DNA of 64,000 nt from CAVRTJ01 sp964507185 (GTDB taxonomy: Bacteria; Acidobacteriota; UBA4820; DSQY01): positions 61,240 through 125,239 of the forward strand of contig CAZDOY010000004.1 of NCBI GenBank assembly GCA_964507185.1, given 5' to 3'. A program made the position numbers and the translations under genes. Below, one piece after another: positions 9,600 to 18,263 of this stretch. The notes under the pieces are model-generated. The model was not told where the DNA came from. It did not search any database and saw only the letters and a list, made by a program, of their open reading frames with translations. Position 1 is the stretch's first letter; each line of letters starts with the position of its first letter.

Positions 9600-9780
9600 C
9601 AGGAACCGAAGGCTCGATAATCCTCCCTCCGACCCTCTGGTGCAAACAAATAGGGGGAGCCGCAAAGCCCCCCCGTATGATCAAAAGCTCCCGCTCTAGG
9701 CGAGGCCCTACGCTCCTGCCTATTTACCCATCGGCTCCAATATAGAGCCTCTTGAGGCGATGCGCCAACACGTTCCGCCT
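9600..9780. other. Structured-looking spacer between ahcY and the GAPDH-like gene
   Basis: The spacer runs from 9567 to 9792 and has no coding frame I trust. It contains several inverted repeats: GGGGG-AGCCGCAAAGC-CCCCC around 9651-9670, TAGG/CCTA near 9700-9715, and GGCTC/GAGCC around 9733-9752. On the minus strand the first is followed by TATTTGTTT and could act as a weak terminator or attenuator after ahcY. No known riboswitch core was recognised. Confidence 0.35.
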
Positions 9781-9792
9781 CGTGGCTGTCGA

Positions 9793-11052
9793 TCAGGTGC
9801 CCTCCTGCCACGAAGATAGGTAGGCGATCTGTTCTTCCGTAAGGCTGTCCATGCGATAGCCCATGGTGTCCAGCTTTATCCTCGCGATCTCGCGGTCGAT
9901 CTCTTCCGGGATGACATGAACGTCTTTTGCCAATCCGTCCTTCTTCTCGAGGATCCACTCGGCTGAAAGAGCCTGGTTCGCAAAGGACATGTCCATGACC
10001 ATGGCCGGATGACCCTCTGCGGCCGATAGATTCACGAGTCTCCCGTCGGCCAGAAGGTATATGTTCCTGCCGCCCGGCAAGCGGAACTCTTCCACGAAGT
10101 CCCTGACCCGCGTCCTCGATTCGCACAGGTCATAAAGGCCGCCGTCGAGTTCGAGCTCCACGTTGAAGTGACCGCTGTTGGCGACGATGGCCCCGTCTTT
10201 CATGGCTTTGAAGTGCTCCGTGCGGATAACGTGCTTGTTGCCCGTCACCGTGATGAACAGATCCCCGGCGGGAGCGGCTTCGGCCATGGGCATGACCCGG
10301 AATCCGTCCATGATGGCCTCGATCGCCTTGACGGGATCGATCTCCGTGACGATCACGTGGGCGCCCAGCCCCTGCGCTCTCTTCGCAACACCCTTGCCGC
10401 ACCAGCCGTAGCCCGCGATGACGACCGTGGACCCGGCGATGAGCATGTTGGTGGCCCTGATCACGCCGTCCAGCGTGGACTGGCCCGTGCCGTAGCGGTT
10501 GTCGAAGAAGTGCTTCGTCATGGCTTCGTTGACGGCGATGATCGGGTACGCCAGAACCTTCTGCTGCGCCATGCTCTGGAGCCGGATGACGCCGGTGGTG
10601 GTCTCTTCGGTGCCCGCCAGCACGTGCTCGAGCGCGTCGCGCCTGTCGCCGTGGGCCAGGGACACCAGGTCGGCCCCGTCGTCCATGGTAATCATGGGCT
10701 TTGTGTTGAGAACCGACGCCAGGTGGTCGTAGTAGGTCTTGTTGTCTTCGCCCTTGATGGCGAAGACGGACACGCCGAAGTCCTCCACCAGGCTGGCGGC
10801 GACGTCATCCTGGGTGGACAGGGGGTTGCTTGCGCAGAGGGCGACCGATGCGCCCCCCGCCACGAGGGTGCGCATGAGGTTAGCCGTTTCCGTGGTCACG
10901 TGGAGACAGGCTCCCATTCGCAGGGCCTTGAGTGGTTTCTCTCTCTCGAACCGTTCACGGATGCTCGCCAGTACCGGCATGTGGCGGTCGGCCCACAGGA
11001 TCCGCGCTTTTCCCTTGGAGGCCAGGCCCGCGTCTTTGATATGACAGTCCAT
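9793..11052 (-). CDS. ahcY: Adenosylhomocysteinase
   Basis: 419 residues from ATG 11052. It catalyses reversible hydrolysis of S-adenosylhomocysteine to adenosine and homocysteine, closing the activated methyl cycle. Visible hallmarks: TTETANL substrate segment, SNPLSTQDDVAA, NEAMTKHFFDNRYGTGQS with the catalytic lysine, the NAD fold VIAGYGWCGKGVA, and NSGHFNVELE. The protein is the short type (about 420 residues), without the roughly 40-residue insertion of proteobacterial and eukaryotic enzymes. The C-terminus ends in LSSWQEGT rather than the usual KPxHYRY, which resembles Thermotoga/archaeal forms. It lies 26 bases downstream of metK on the same strand, so the two are almost certainly co-transcribed. 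Confidence 0.96.
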   Translation of the reverse strand: MDCHIKDAGLASKGKARILWADRHMPVLASIRERFEREKPLKALRMGACLHVTTETANLMRTLVAGGASVALCASNPLSTQDDVAASLVEDFGVSVFAIKGEDNKTYYDHLASVLNTKPMITMDDGADLVSLAHGDRRDALEHVLAGTEETTTGVIRLQSMAQQKVLAYPIIAVNEAMTKHFFDNRYGTGQSTLDGVIRATNMLIAGSTVVIAGYGWCGKGVAKRAQGLGAHVIVTEIDPVKAIEAIMDGFRVMPMAEAAPAGDLFITVTGNKHVIRTEHFKAMKDGAIVANSGHFNVELELDGGLYDLCESRTRVRDFVEEFRLPGGRNIYLLADGRLVNLSAAEGHPAMVMDMSFANQALSAEWILEKKDGLAKDVHVIPEEIDREIARIKLDTMGYRMDSLTEEQIAYLSSWQEGT

Positions 11053-11078
11053 TATCGATATCCTTTCTCTTCTCTCGT

Positions 11079-12224
11079 TTACAGGCCGCAGCGGGATCTG
11101 AGGGCGTCGGCCTTGTCCACCTTCTCCCAGGTGAATTCCGGGAGTTCGCGGCCGAAGTGACCGTATGCCGCTGTCTTTCGATAAATCGGCCTTCTCAGAT
11201 CAAGATATTCTATTATTCCGGCCGGCGTCATGGGGAAAAGCTCCCTCACAGCCGCTCCGAGGAGGGCTTCGTCCACGGTGCCCGTACCAAAGGTCTCTAC
11301 CATCACTGAAACCGGTTCGGCGACCCCGATCGCATAGGCCAACTGTACCTCCGCCCTGTCCGCCAACTTTCCAGCCACGATATTTTTGGCGATATACCGG
11401 GCCATGTAACTCGCCGAACGGTCGACCTTCGTCGGATCCTTGCCCGAAAAAGCACCGCCGCCGTGGCGCCCCATGCCTCCGTACGTATCAACGATGATCT
11501 TGCGCCCTGTAAGCCCCGTATCCCCTTGCGGCCCGCCCGTGACGAAGCGGCCCGTAGGGTTAATGTGGTACTTCGTGTTCCCATCCAGCATGTCGGGGGG
11601 GATGACTTCCCGAATGACTAGCTCATTGAGGTCCCGGTGAAGCCGCTCGGAGGTGACGTCCGCGTCGTGCTGCGCCGAAAGCACTACGGCCGAGACCTTC
11701 CTGGGCACGCCGTTCTCGTACCAGGTGCTGACCTGGGCTTTTCCGTCCGGCCGAAGGTAGGGCAGGCTGCCATCTCTGCGCACGATTGCGAGCCGTTCCG
11801 TAATCCTGTGCGCCATGTAGATGGGGAAGGGCATCAGCGTCGGGGTTTCGCTGCACGCATATCCGAACATGAGTCCCTGATCGCCCGCCCCGCCCGTATC
11901 GACGCCCATGGCTATATCCGGGGATTGCGGGTCTATGGATGAAATGACCGAACAGGTCCTGTAGTCGATGCCGAAATCGCCGTGGATATAGCCTATTTCC
12001 TTGAGAGTGCCTCTCACTATGGTCTGGACGTCGACGAATGCGTTCGTCGTAATTTCGCCCGCGACGAACGCCAGCCCGGTAGTCACCAGGGTCTCGCAGG
12101 CGACGCGGCCGTTCGGGTCGGTTTTCAACACGTCGTCGAGGACGGCGTCGCTGATTTGGTCTGCAATCTTGTCGGGATGCCCTTCCGTCACCGACTCGGA
12201 CGTAAAGAGGAAGTTTTTTGGCAT
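11079..12224 (-). CDS. metK: S-adenosylmethionine synthase
   Basis: 381 residues starting at the family-standard MPKNFLFTSESVTEGHPDK. ATG 12224 has GGAG eight to nine bases upstream; an in-frame ATG further upstream at 12239 has no ribosome site. It makes SAM from methionine and ATP in the cytoplasm. Signature motifs are present: GHPDKIADQISD (ATP/metal), GAGDQGLMFGYA (flexible loop) and GGGAFSGKDPTKVDRSA near residue 265. Length matches the family (380-400). It is the first gene of a metK-ahcY operon driven by the sigma70-type promoter at 12261-12289. No SAM or SAH riboswitch could be recognised in the 260-base upstream spacer. Confidence 0.97.
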   Translation of the reverse strand: MPKNFLFTSESVTEGHPDKIADQISDAVLDDVLKTDPNGRVACETLVTTGLAFVAGEITTNAFVDVQTIVRGTLKEIGYIHGDFGIDYRTCSVISSIDPQSPDIAMGVDTGGAGDQGLMFGYACSETPTLMPFPIYMAHRITERLAIVRRDGSLPYLRPDGKAQVSTWYENGVPRKVSAVVLSAQHDADVTSERLHRDLNELVIREVIPPDMLDGNTKYHINPTGRFVTGGPQGDTGLTGRKIIVDTYGGMGRHGGGAFSGKDPTKVDRSASYMARYIAKNIVAGKLADRAEVQLAYAIGVAEPVSVMVETFGTGTVDEALLGAAVRELFPMTPAGIIEYLDLRRPIYRKTAAYGHFGRELPEFTWEKVDKADALRSRCGL

Positions 12225-12260
12225 TTGCTCGCTCTCCATGGGGTCTGTGAACAAGGAGCG

Positions 12261-12289
12261 TTTATAGCATTGCCCGCTAAAGGCGTCAA
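12261..12289 (-). promoter_or_regulatory. metK: sigma70-type promoter of metK-ahcY
   Basis: On the minus strand TTGACG (12289-12284) and TATAAA (12266-12261) are separated by exactly 17 bases. Transcription would start near 12254, giving a leader of about 30 nucleotides before the metK ATG and making starts at or above 12254 unlikely. Confidence 0.8.
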
Positions 12290-12486
12290 GTTAGGTAACA
12301 TATGGGGAGTGCCCATTGTCCGGCCAGAAAAGGTCCGCCGTGTCGAAGGCGCGAGAAAGCACACCACGTTTCCAGGCGCGGCAAAGCGGCAAAACAGCTT
12401 CCGCGGCGCCGGATGCTGTCCATTTCGTCCACGGGTGGTCCGGGAGCCTTTCGGATTAACGGTCGGGAGGGCACCGGCGGCCCGTT

Positions 12487-13125
12487 CTACTTGACGACCC
12501 TCGCCTTGAGCGTGACCCGCCCATCCTTGCTTTGAACGCTGAACACGACGTCCCGTCCGGGGTACTTGGCCGAGATGTTCTTGCGCTGCGTCTTAAGATG
12601 CGCTTCGAAAGCCTTGAAGTCCCACTGCGGAACCTGTCCGGCGCTCAGTTTTGCGTTCAGAAAGTCGTCGTAGAGCTTGCGAAGGCCGTTGCCTCCTCGC
12701 CTTGAGGGGGGCGGTGCAGTCTGATCCATGCGCGGCTCTTGAACGGACGGCCTGCCGTTGCCTTCTTCCGGCTGGGACTGCTCCGTCTGTCGTTCCATGT
12801 CCTGCAGGGCTTTGCGCGCTTTCCTGACTGAACCCAGCAACCTCGGATCGGAGGCAAGACCTTCATCCCGGGCGCGCATCCATTTATTCCACTGTTCGTT
12901 GTGGACCATGAACTTGTTGGCGAGGCTCGAAAACAGGAATTGCTGGCTCAGCCGGGTCAGGGATTCATTGTTATAGAACCTCACGATGCCCTCGAGTTCG
13001 GCGTGCTCTTTCGCGGGCGGATCCTTCCGGCCACCCGCGAAGAAGAGGTCATATTGGTGCTTTACCGCTTGTATGAGGCTCCTGAGCCGGGACATGTCCC
13101 GCTGGAATTCGCTTTCCGAAACCAA
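12487..13125 (-). CDS. MXAN_5187 C-terminal-domain-like protein
   Basis: 212 residues from a TTG start at 13125 that has GGGGAGG six bases upstream; no ATG competes near it. The N-terminal half is helical and carries a segment IVRFYNNESLTRLSQQF then FMVHNEQWNKWMR. A low-complexity P/R/G/Q linker (about 118-145) leads to a C-terminal domain LRKLYDDFLNAK...VFSVQSKDGRVTLKARVVK. These two blocks match my memory of the MXAN_5187 family known from Myxococcus and relatives, whose role is not settled. There is no signal peptide or membrane segment, so it is cytoplasmic. It is convergently separated from metK and divergent from the GDH gene at 13528. Confidence 0.65.
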   Translation of the reverse strand: MVSESEFQRDMSRLRSLIQAVKHQYDLFFAGGRKDPPAKEHAELEGIVRFYNNESLTRLSQQFLFSSLANKFMVHNEQWNKWMRARDEGLASDPRLLGSVRKARKALQDMERQTEQSQPEEGNGRPSVQEPRMDQTAPPPSRRGGNGLRKLYDDFLNAKLSAGQVPQWDFKAFEAHLKTQRKNISAKYPGRDVVFSVQSKDGRVTLKARVVK

Positions 13126-13249
13126 ATTAGGCCTCCCCGAGCCAGTATATTTTAGGTGCTCGCGTGAGATTTTGCAAGATGTTACGCGGTACCCAACGGG
13201 ACCCCGTGAGCCGAAAGGCCCAACTTCGAGTTTTTCTTGGATTTATTGC

Positions 13250-13278
13250 TTGACACCCCCATACCGCTTTGTTAGATT
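13250..13278 (+). promoter_or_regulatory. sigma70-type promoter of the glutamate dehydrogenase gene
   Basis: TTGACA at 13250-13255 and TAGATT at 13273-13278 with a 17-base spacer. The start point would be near 13285, leaving a leader of about 240 nucleotides before the ATG at 13528. The rest of the 13126-13527 spacer shows no gene I can support; the long leader may hold regulation. Confidence 0.75.
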
Positions 13279-13527
13279 TGCCCTCCTGGAAGGGGGATTC
13301 CCTCTAACCGCGCCTTGCTTCGGGAGGTTAAGGTGCTTTTTGCGGGAAGCGAGGAGGCTGCGACCGAGCCTCCTCCTTACACACACCATGACTGCCGCCT
13401 CCTCGGCGCTGATGCGCTGGTCGCATCCTGCCAGCCAATTTCATTCAATTCCTTCATAAACGCGTGGTTTACCGGCGACACCCCTCTGCCGGGGGTCGCC
13501 TGTCTGGACTGTTAAAGGAGACATTCG

Positions 13528-14969
13528 ATGGCAAGCAAACCGTTTAACCCCTTTGAGATGGCGCAGACTCAGTTCGACGCCGTCGCGGAGAGACTCGGGC
13601 TCGATCAGGCCACCCGCGACCTCCTGCGCACNNNNNNNNNNNNNNNNNNNNNNNNNNNNNNNNNNNNNNNNNNNNNNNNNNNNNNNNNNNNNNNNNNNNN
13701 NNNNNNNNNNNNNNNNNNNNNNNNNNNNNNNACGCCGTCGCGGAGAGACTCGGGCTCGATCAGGCCACCCGCGACCTCCTGCGCACCCCCCTCCGCGAAT
13801 ATCACTTCAACATCCCGGTTCGCATGGACGACGGAACCTACAAGGTTTTCAAGGGGTTCCGCGTCCAACACAGCGATGCCCGCGGTCCGTGCAAGGGTGG
13901 AATCCGCTTCCATCCCCAGGAAACGGTAGACACCGTTAAGGCCCTCGCCACGTGGATGACCTGGAAGTGCGCCGTTGTGGACATTCCCCTGGGCGGCGGC
14001 AAGGGCGGGGTCATCTGCGACCCGCACAACCTCTCCGATCGCGAGCAGGAGGCCATATGCCGCGGCTGGGTGCGCCAGGTGGCCCGCAACGTGGGGCCTC
14101 TTCAGGATGTGCCGGCTCCCGACGTCATGACCAATGGGCAGCACATGCTGTGGATGATGGATGAACTCGAGAAGGTCCGCGGCGAGAAGCTCCCTGGCTT
14201 CATTACCGGCAAGCCCGTGGGCATGGGCGGCTCACTCGGCCGCACCGAGGCAACCGGCTACGGGGTGGTCTACACAATCCGCGAGGCCATGAAGCACCTC
14301 GGCATCGACATCAAGGGCGCGACCATGTCCATCCAGGGCGCCGGCAACGTGGCCCAGTACACGATCGACCTCTTCACCCGCTACGGCGGCAAGGTTATCG
14401 CCGTGGCGTGCTGGGATCAGAACGACAGGAAGTCCTATACCTACCGCTGCATGGACGGGATCAGCTTCGAGAAGCTCGAATCGACCCTCGACAAGTTCGG
14501 CACGGTGAATCCCGACAAGGCCAAGGAGCTGGGTTGGGAGAAGCTGGACGGTGATGCCTGGATCGGGCAGGAGGTGACCGTTCTCGTGCCCGCGGCCCTC
14601 GACAACATGGTCAACGGCGATAACGTGGCCAAGATCAAACCCTCCGTGAAGATCATGGCCGAAGGCGCCAACGGACCGACCACGCCGGAAGCCGACAAGG
14701 TTATCCAGGAGAAGGGCATCTTTCTCATTCCGGATTTCCTGTGCAATGCGGGCGGCGTAACCTGCAGCTACTTCGAACAGGTTCAGTGCAATATGAACTA
14801 CTACTGGGAAAAGGAAGAGGTCCTCCAGAAGCTGGATCAGAAGATGACCAGCGCCTTTAACGCGGTGTGCGACCTTTCCCACAAGCGCAAGATCTACATG
14901 CGCGACGCGGCCTACATGATCGCGATTTCACGCGTGGCCGAGGCCTGCCACCTGCGCGGCTGGGTCTAG
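13528..14969 (+). CDS. Glutamate dehydrogenase, canonical, interrupted by an artefactual N gap
   Basis: Reading stops making sense across 100 Ns (13632-13731), but the 55 bases on each side of the Ns are identical. Deleting one copy plus the Ns (155 bases) gives an uninterrupted frame of 428 residues, normal for NAD(P)-GDH. It converts glutamate to 2-oxoglutarate and ammonia reversibly. In the restored protein the substrate and catalytic lysines are all present: Lys71 (CKGGIRFHP), Lys95 (TWKCAVV) and Lys107 (GGGKGG). The general-acid Asp in PAPDVMTN, the nucleotide fold QGAGNVAQY and the Ser of GGVTCSYFE are also there. SD AAAGGAG precedes the ATG. It has its own promoter and terminator, so it is monocistronic. 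It faces the PEP-binding gene at 15032-18028 convergently. Confidence 0.93.
13577..13786. other. Scaffold gap with identical 55-bp flanks (assembly artefact)
   Basis: The 55 bases 13577-13631 are repeated exactly at 13732-13786 on either side of 100 Ns. The same pattern recurs at 61025-61234. Overlap of fixed length 55 with an arbitrary 100-N spacer is what a k=55 de Bruijn assembler produces when adjacent contigs are scaffolded without merging their k-mer overlap (inference). The real genome very likely has a single copy and no gap here. Confidence 0.9.
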
Positions 14970-15002
14970 TTCCAGGCGCTGGCATTGGAGAAGCTTTCAC
15001 GA

Positions 15003-15031
15003 GGGGCGGACCGCTGTCCGCCCCTTTTCTT
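15003..15031 (+). terminator. Rho-independent terminator after GDH
   Basis: GGGGCGGAC / GTCCGCCCC forms a perfect 9-bp stem with loop CGCT, followed by TTTTCTTT. It lies 34 bases after the GDH stop and directly before the convergent gene ending at 15032. Confidence 0.92.
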
Positions 15032-18028
15032 TCACTTGGTGACTCCGATCGCATGCCCGGGCTTCATGACGATCCCGTAGTTGCGCCTTCCGTTTAACGC
15101 GATGTCGAGCGGCTCGTCGAGGGCGATATGCCTGACGTGGGCGGTTTCTCCCGCCGCCGGCTGGCCGTCGAGCCAGTCGTAATCCAGCAAATCGTCGGCG
15201 TTGTTCGGCGCCACGGTCAGGTACCCGATGCCGAACGAGACAATGTTCTGAAAAAAGTGCGAACCCTGCGAAGGGTCTACATGTATGTCCTTGAGTCCTG
15301 TTTCCACGATGCACCGCACGTCGGAGATTTGGGCCCATTTCACCGGAATCCCCAGCCTGGGATCCGAGCTTCCCCAACGTCCGGGACCGATGAGGAGGTA
15401 AGGACGCTTCTCCTTCTTCAGGACCGCGTTCGCCTCGCTGACCTCCCATGCCGTGAGAGACGCCTGGCTCCTGTCGAAGGTCTCCCTCCTCACGTATACG
15501 ATGTCGCGCACGTTCGGCACGACGCCGTTTCCAAGAACCTTGTGGGCGACGCAGATGGCGTCTTCGGGGGGGACGTGCTCTATCTGAATGTCCTGCACGT
15601 CGGTTCCGAAGGCCAGCGGACGGATCTGCAGAAATCCGAAATCGTGGGGCTTCTCCGCCGAGTCCGCAAGAGATGCCGCAAATTCGATCTCCACGGGACA
15701 CGACGCGCCCGCGGCACCGACCTTCAGCAGGAAGGCGAGAATGTCCGCCAGCGGACAGAGGCTTCCTTTTAGGATGCCCGCCATGGTAACGAGTCTTATG
15801 CCCGGACGTGAGAGACCGTCGTAGACTGCGTCGTTGTCGGGCGAGTAGACGGAGCCCACCCCCGCCAGCGTCCCATGTTTCTCGGCGGTTTCGATGTCCA
15901 GGGGGATCGGACCTGCGGAGTACTCCCATGTGGCCTCACCCCTGGGACCGTTCCGTCGCAGGTCCATGGCCAGGAACTCCCTCTGAGAATTCTCCAGATA
16001 ATCCTGCGGGGTAAAGGACTGCATGGGTTTTCGCGGATGGGCCGGAGAGAAACGGACGCAGCGGCCACCTTCCACCACCGTCTTGCCGAAGCCGAGGGCC
16101 ACCGAGGCCACGCCGTCTTCCGGACGCATAGTTGGCATTGGATAAAAGTTGAGCGACCTGGCCACACCGGCGAAATCCGGATAGAGGTATCCGTCGTGCT
16201 CGCGCCCCACCAGTTGCTGGATGACCACCGCCATCTTCTCGTCTTCCAGGCGGTTGGGTGTCGCCTCGAGGTACGCCTTGGGGTCGGAATGGAATGTGGA
16301 GGCGTAGACCATCTTGACGGCATTGCACAACTCCTCGAGCCGGACCTCGGGGTCCTCGTGCCGATTCGGAATCATGAAAGTCTTGTAGATTCCGGCAAAA
16401 GGCTGGTAGGAGGCGTCTTCGAGCAGGCTCGATGACCTCACCGCAAGCGGATAGCGAACCCAGTCCAGGAACGCCCACAGATTTTCGACCACCTCCTCCG
16501 GCAGTTCGGCTGCGAGGAAGGCCCTGGTTATCCTGTCGTCGTCTTGCTCCTCCAGCGCCATGGGCAGCAGCCCGGCAGATTCCATGAACTGGTCGAAGAT
16601 GCCGGTAGCCAGGACGGCCGTCGGCGGTACGAAAATCCTAACGCCCGGAAACCGGTCCTCCAGCCTGTAATCGTTGAGCAGGGAGTTTACGAAAGCCAAT
16701 CCCCTGCCCTTGCCTCCCAGCGAGCCCGATCCTATCCGCACGAAGCCCTTTCCGCCTTCGAACGTTCCGCTTGAGAATTCCGCAACAACGCCCGCCCTGG
16801 CACGCTCTCTGTGAGCTTTGAGAGCGCCCAGCAGGAGCCTGCGGATGTCCTCGGCACCTTCAAACTCCTCCACGCGCCTGGGACGGAGCGCATTGGCCAG
16901 GTCGAATTCCGTCCGGGCCAGGAGCCACGTGGAGAAGTCATTGCGGCTGGCGTGGAAAAGGAGGCAGTCCTCCGGTATGACCTGCATGGCCCATTCGAGG
17001 CTTCGCAAGTCCGGCGCGCGCGTCACGACCGTGCCGTCGGGCCGCCTGAATACGAAATCGCCGAATCCCAGATATTTCTGCATGAAATCGCGAAGATCTC
17101 CCAGAAGGCTGGGCGAGTTTTTGTCGAGGAACTCGACGCCTGGCGGAAGCGCTCCCGCCTTCGGGTTATCACTCCCCGACTGCATGAGGATGGGGAGGTC
17201 GGGGGTCACATCCCGCGCCATCCTGGCGAAATCCATGCCCGCCGAGGGAGCGAGTTCGCCGCCCCTGGGAAAGGCCGCATCCAGCACCACACCCAGGAGG
17301 TTGTCCCTGTAACGCTCAAAAAGTTCCAGGGCCTGCTCGTAAGACGTTGCCAGCAGGATCTTCGGCCTGGCCCGCATGCGCATCATCTTCTGCATGCGGT
17401 TCACACCCTCCGCCATCAGGCTTTGGGTCTGCTTGACGATTTCCGTGTAGAGCATGGGCAGAAAGGTCGAATAGTACTGGACCGAGTCTTCGACCAGGAG
17501 AATGCACTTCACCCCCGTGGTCCTCACATCGTGCCATGCGTTCATCTGGTCCTCGACGTGCTTGATGATCGCGATAAAGAGCCTGACGTCGCCCAGCCAG
17601 ACGAAGGGCTTGTCAATCCCGGGGAGTTCGCCTCTCGACTGAAGCATGTCCAGGTCCCGGGCCGTGCATGCCAGAGGGACGATGCGGATGTTCGGATCCA
17701 CGGCATGGGCTGCATGGCCGAATTCCATCACGTTCATATCTCCCACTCTCGGCATGGAGATGAAGAGGTCGAAATGCTCGTTGTGCAGTTTCTCGAGGGC
17801 CTCCTGCGCCGTGGAGACCCGCTGGATGGAAGGCGTAAACCTCAGGTTCAGTTCGAGATACTCCGAAAAGAGCATCTCCGAAAGTCGTCCGTCCTCAATG
17901 AAGGTGTAGCAATCGTAGAGACTCGACACAAGCAGGAGGTTGCTGACCCTCCACGGCATGAGCGAATCCAGGGGGACTTCGACGTTTTTTGGCGTCCCGA
18001 GAAGGGCGTCGAGCAGGTGATCCCTCAT
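15032..18028 (-). CDS. PEP/pyruvate-binding protein with two N-terminal receiver-like domains
   Basis: 998 residues from ATG 18028. Residues about 28-160 form a receiver-like fold in which the phospho-acceptor position is Ser91 (FDLFISMPRVG), hence not phosphorylatable as Asp. Residues about 172-345 form a second receiver with a long insertion but a plausible acceptor Asp250 (VVLDAAFPRG) and acidic pair ED180-181. The rest is a pyruvate-phosphate-dikinase N-terminal nucleotide-binding domain: GSLGGKGRGL, RSSSLLEDA, then LIGPGRWGSSDPRLGIPV and GSHFFQN near the C-terminus. The swivelling phosphohistidine domain (GGxTSHAA) and the PEP-utilising barrel are absent, so it should not make PEP. It probably senses or binds nucleotide/pyruvate/PEP as a signalling protein. 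It is transcribed divergently from its paralogue at 18264. Confidence 0.8.
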   Translation of the reverse strand: MRDHLLDALLGTPKNVEVPLDSLMPWRVSNLLLVSSLYDCYTFIEDGRLSEMLFSEYLELNLRFTPSIQRVSTAQEALEKLHNEHFDLFISMPRVGDMNVMEFGHAAHAVDPNIRIVPLACTARDLDMLQSRGELPGIDKPFVWLGDVRLFIAIIKHVEDQMNAWHDVRTTGVKCILLVEDSVQYYSTFLPMLYTEIVKQTQSLMAEGVNRMQKMMRMRARPKILLATSYEQALELFERYRDNLLGVVLDAAFPRGGELAPSAGMDFARMARDVTPDLPILMQSGSDNPKAGALPPGVEFLDKNSPSLLGDLRDFMQKYLGFGDFVFRRPDGTVVTRAPDLRSLEWAMQVIPEDCLLFHASRNDFSTWLLARTEFDLANALRPRRVEEFEGAEDIRRLLLGALKAHRERARAGVVAEFSSGTFEGGKGFVRIGSGSLGGKGRGLAFVNSLLNDYRLEDRFPGVRIFVPPTAVLATGIFDQFMESAGLLPMALEEQDDDRITRAFLAAELPEEVVENLWAFLDWVRYPLAVRSSSLLEDASYQPFAGIYKTFMIPNRHEDPEVRLEELCNAVKMVYASTFHSDPKAYLEATPNRLEDEKMAVVIQQLVGREHDGYLYPDFAGVARSLNFYPMPTMRPEDGVASVALGFGKTVVEGGRCVRFSPAHPRKPMQSFTPQDYLENSQREFLAMDLRRNGPRGEATWEYSAGPIPLDIETAEKHGTLAGVGSVYSPDNDAVYDGLSRPGIRLVTMAGILKGSLCPLADILAFLLKVGAAGASCPVEIEFAASLADSAEKPHDFGFLQIRPLAFGTDVQDIQIEHVPPEDAICVAHKVLGNGVVPNVRDIVYVRRETFDRSQASLTAWEVSEANAVLKKEKRPYLLIGPGRWGSSDPRLGIPVKWAQISDVRCIVETGLKDIHVDPSQGSHFFQNIVSFGIGYLTVAPNNADDLLDYDWLDGQPAAGETAHVRHIALDEPLDIALNGRRNYGIVMKPGHAIGVTK

Positions 18029-18263
18029 GGTGCCTCCGGCGCTGCATCCTGCGCAAACGGGTGAGGAGTCGTGGAAAGAGCTCGCTTCAATACCTTAATG
18101 TTAGCACGTGCAATCGACATCGAGAACCGCCCCCGGTCGCCGTTCATGGACTCCCGCGGCATGACGGCCCCTGCCTGAACAATGCCCCAGTCTTTTCTCC
18201 CGCCAAAGGCGCAGCCTGGATTAGCCCGGCTATTCCATCTATACTTAAAGATGGAGATGATGA

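Noticed and set aside
9640..9780. c-di-GMP-I riboswitch on the plus strand (CGCAAAGC segment)
   Set aside because: The second conserved half and the short P1b hairpin are missing, and no plus-strand gene follows.
10168..11160. Plus-strand frame of 330 codons opposite ahcY
   Set aside because: Shadow of ahcY; no recognisable domain.
12225..12486. SAM or SAH riboswitch before metK
   Set aside because: The promoter is only about 30 bases from the ATG, leaving no room for an aptamer.
13577..13786. 55-bp direct repeats as an insertion-site duplication
   Set aside because: Identical geometry at both N gaps and restoration of the GDH frame point to an assembly artefact.
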